From: Holosporales bacterium
GTDB taxonomy: Bacteria > Pseudomonadota > Alphaproteobacteria > BNTO01
DNA: 6,637 nucleotides
Assembly (NCBI GenBank): GCA_031273545.1
Contig: JAISRQ010000079.1
Location: forward strand, 1-6,637
Direction of reading: 5' to 3'
Shown: in pieces, positions 5,657 to 6,637 of the stretch
Numbering within the stretch: position 1 is the stretch's first letter
How the letters are laid out: each line of letters starts with the position of its first letter
Program-made: the position numbers and the translations under genes
Notes under the pieces: model-generated
What the model was told of the DNA's origin: nothing
Databases searched by the model: none
Seen by the model: the letters and a program-made list of their open reading frames with translations, nothing else

Positions 5657-5692
5657 ATATCATGTAAGTAACTTTTTTCTTTAGGATAAACC

Positions 5693-6271
5693 ATGTTAAA
5701 TATGACTATAGGTAGTTTGTGTAAGAACGTATCAGGGTTAGTGTTGGCCTGTTTGATGAGCTCAGTAAACATGAATGCAACTAACATACAACAAGGGCTA
5801 GATCGTGTGAACATACCCAATACGAAGACAATGGACGTACAACAAGAGCTAAATCTTATGATAGATAAAAATGCAGAGTATCTTAAGAATTTCAAAAAGA
5901 AAGAGCCATATCTGGATAGGAATGAGATTATTCGTGGTCTTCCAAAGTACAGCTATACCAACGTTCCTACTTCTGCTCTAGGTGAGTGGGCCATTATTTG
6001 TAATTGTTTAAGTGATTATGAAAAAGATCCAGAAGGTCTGCACGCAAAAGAATGTGTGCGCTTAGCAGGATATCTGCTTACGATGCTTATGATAAGTCCG
6101 GAGAGAGAGTACGGGACACACAGGACCTTAGGTGACGAGTGCGCAATAAAAGTGAGGTGGATGTGGGAAAATATGCCGAGGAGCGAAGTTAGGAGAGCAC
6201 TCCATGTGATCCACAGAGAAACGTTAGCAGAGATAGACGCTTCAGAGGCTGCCGCTGTAGAGGCTGAATGA
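5693..6271 (+). CDS. Exported single-domain paralogue of the 4286 gene product
   Basis: 192 residues. Function unknown. AGGA (5683-5686) lies 6 nt before the ATG. The first 29 residues are nearly the same as in the neighbour (MLNMTIGSLCKNVSGLVLAC). The h-region is the same, but the AxA cleavage site is lost (NATNIQQ), so the processing site is less clear. The domain spans about residues 49-182: QELNLMIDKN, PKYSYTNVPTSALGEW, ICN.L, YEKDPE, AGYLLTMLMISPER, HRTLGDEC, KVRWMWEN, RRALHVIHRETLAEI. Cys103 and Cys150 match the conserved cysteines of the neighbour. An extra 18 or so residues (33-50) lie between signal and domain, and the C-terminus adds an acidic Ala-rich tail (DASEAAAVEAE). It is more diverged from either domain of the neighbour than those are from each other, so the gene duplication predates the internal one. 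Confidence 0.85.
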   Translation: MLNMTIGSLCKNVSGLVLACLMSSVNMNATNIQQGLDRVNIPNTKTMDVQQELNLMIDKNAEYLKNFKKKEPYLDRNEIIRGLPKYSYTNVPTSALGEWAIICNCLSDYEKDPEGLHAKECVRLAGYLLTMLMISPEREYGTHRTLGDECAIKVRWMWENMPRSEVRRALHVIHRETLAEIDASEAAAVEAE

Positions 6272-6313
6272 TTTATCGATAAAAACGCATTTCGTTATTT
6301 AGACACGCTATAT

Positions 6314-6411
6314 ACCGGGACCCCCAAAGATTGCGGACAAATAACTAAAGAATCGTAAGCGTTTGTTCGCCCAAAAATTCTGCAGTTATTTGTGGAGTGA
6401 GAACACCGGGA
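6314..6411 (+). repeat. Dispersed repeat, copy B, with 7-bp flanking direct repeats
   Basis: Core AATCGTAAGCGTTT at 6351-6364. ACAAATAACT (6337-6346) and AGTTATTTGT (6384-6393) form a perfect 10-bp inverted repeat, the best palindrome in the family. ACCGGGA occurs at 6314-6320 and again at 6405-6411, like a target-site duplication, although copy C has a related ACCGAG at one end, so part of it may belong to the element itself. It starts 42 bp after the stop of the 5693 gene. Confidence 0.7.
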
Positions 6412-6448
6412 TGGGATAAATATCATTTGAAGAGCCATATCCAACCTT

Positions 6449-6479
6449 AGTCCCCCACACCAACATTGTGGGGGGCTTT
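6449..6479 (+). terminator. Strong hairpin, probable terminator between convergent genes
   Basis: AGTCCCCCACA (6449-6459) pairs with TGTGGGGGGCT (6467-6477) over 11 positions including one G-T, loop CCAACAT, followed by a short TTTG. The stem is very stable but the T tract is short, so it may be a partly Rho-dependent end or an RNA-protecting structure. It lies between the 5693 gene and the convergent gene ending at 6500. On the minus strand no T tract follows. Confidence 0.55.
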
Positions 6480-6499
6480 GCTACTAGTGATATGCTTCA

Positions 6500-6637
6500 T
6501 TATTTCCCTGTTGGTGCCACGTATCCTTGAGCTGATGCTAAACAAAAATAGTAGTTTGCTCGCTCAACATCTTTTGCCAATCCCTTTCCGGCTCTCAAGT
6601 ACTCCCCATAGCGGTATTGCGCCGCAGCGTGTCCTTT
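6500..6637 (-). CDS. Sel1-like repeat protein, C-terminal 45 residues (5' end beyond window)
   Basis: The minus strand is open from the right edge to TAA at 6500-6502. The peptide starts KGHAAAQYRYGEYLRAGKGL and continues AKDVERANYYFCLASAQGY, matching the Sel1 repeat pattern (G.A.AQY.LG..Y..G.GV..D...A..W...AA..G). It ends with a short VAPTGK tail. Sel1 repeats are helical protein-binding solenoids, common in exported or regulatory proteins of host-associated bacteria. The number of repeats, any signal peptide and the start cannot be seen. It is convergent with the 5693 gene. Confidence 0.85.
   Translation of the reverse strand, partial: KGHAAAQYRYGEYLRAGKGLAKDVERANYYFCLASAQGYVAPTGK

Larger units (their letters stand above)
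5183..5692. other. 510-bp intergenic region rich in palindromes
   Basis: No convincing gene fills this gap. It holds, in order, an AT-rich hairpin after the stop codon, a 65-bp imperfect palindrome, an open frame of 50 codons without a ribosome site, GC-rich alternative hairpins, a terminator-like hairpin, a plain AT-rich stretch (5504-5625) containing GTACTTG twice (about 5567 and 5585), and the promoter of the next gene. CCCCCAAAAGATT (5425-5437) is identical to 4101-4113, the start of repeat copy A. The sequence after it departs from the family, so it is at most a truncated copy. Confidence 0.5.

Overview
The window looks like a piece of the genome of a host-associated (probably intracellular) proteobacterium, most likely an alphaproteobacterium. 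The evidence is circumstantial. Base composition is moderately AT-rich. The pseudouridine synthase has alphaproteobacterial-style C-terminal motifs. Ankyrin-repeat, Sel1-repeat and type VI secretion (VgrG) proteins lie within 6.6 kb, and the region carries palindromic repeats, one of them inside a protein gene as in Rickettsia. No species is claimed.

Layout. Positions 1-1389 (minus) hold the first 463 codons of vgrG, the type VI secretion spike protein, running off the left edge. A 237-bp divergent intergenic region separates it from a secreted ankyrin-type protein (1627-2727, plus) built of two copies of one module. Between that gene and the next are an 11-bp inverted repeat and repeat copy C. 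A minus-strand unit follows: a strong promoter (3978-4006), tRNA-Tyr(GTA) (3882-3967) and a RsuA/RluB-family 23S rRNA pseudouridine synthase (2967-3845). The right third holds two plus-strand paralogues of an unrecognised secreted family (4286-5182 with two domains, 5693-6271 with one). Each has its own consensus-like promoter and the two share nearly the same leader. The window closes with a hairpin terminator candidate and the last 45 codons of a convergent Sel1-like repeat protein (6500-6637, minus). Both edge genes are open at the window boundary.

The most notable finding is a family of dispersed elements of about 87 bp. Four copies (2820-2906 minus, 3181-3268 plus, 4100-4188 plus, 6314-6411 plus) share a core close to AATCGTAAGCGTTT and align without gaps over 57 nt at about 65-70% identity. 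One copy lies inside the pseudouridine synthase gene. There it is translated in frame and coincides with an extra segment of about 45 residues between two conserved blocks. This resembles the Rickettsia palindromic elements in behaviour, but the sequence is not one I recognise.

The second notable point is the secreted family. A 135-residue domain has been duplicated inside one gene, partly at near-identity, and the whole cassette (promoter, leader, signal peptide, domain, tail) is duplicated beside it, with repeat elements at the outer borders. Together with vgrG, the ankyrin gene and the Sel1 gene, this suggests a locus for interaction with a host or competitors, though no functional link between the genes can be shown from the sequence alone.
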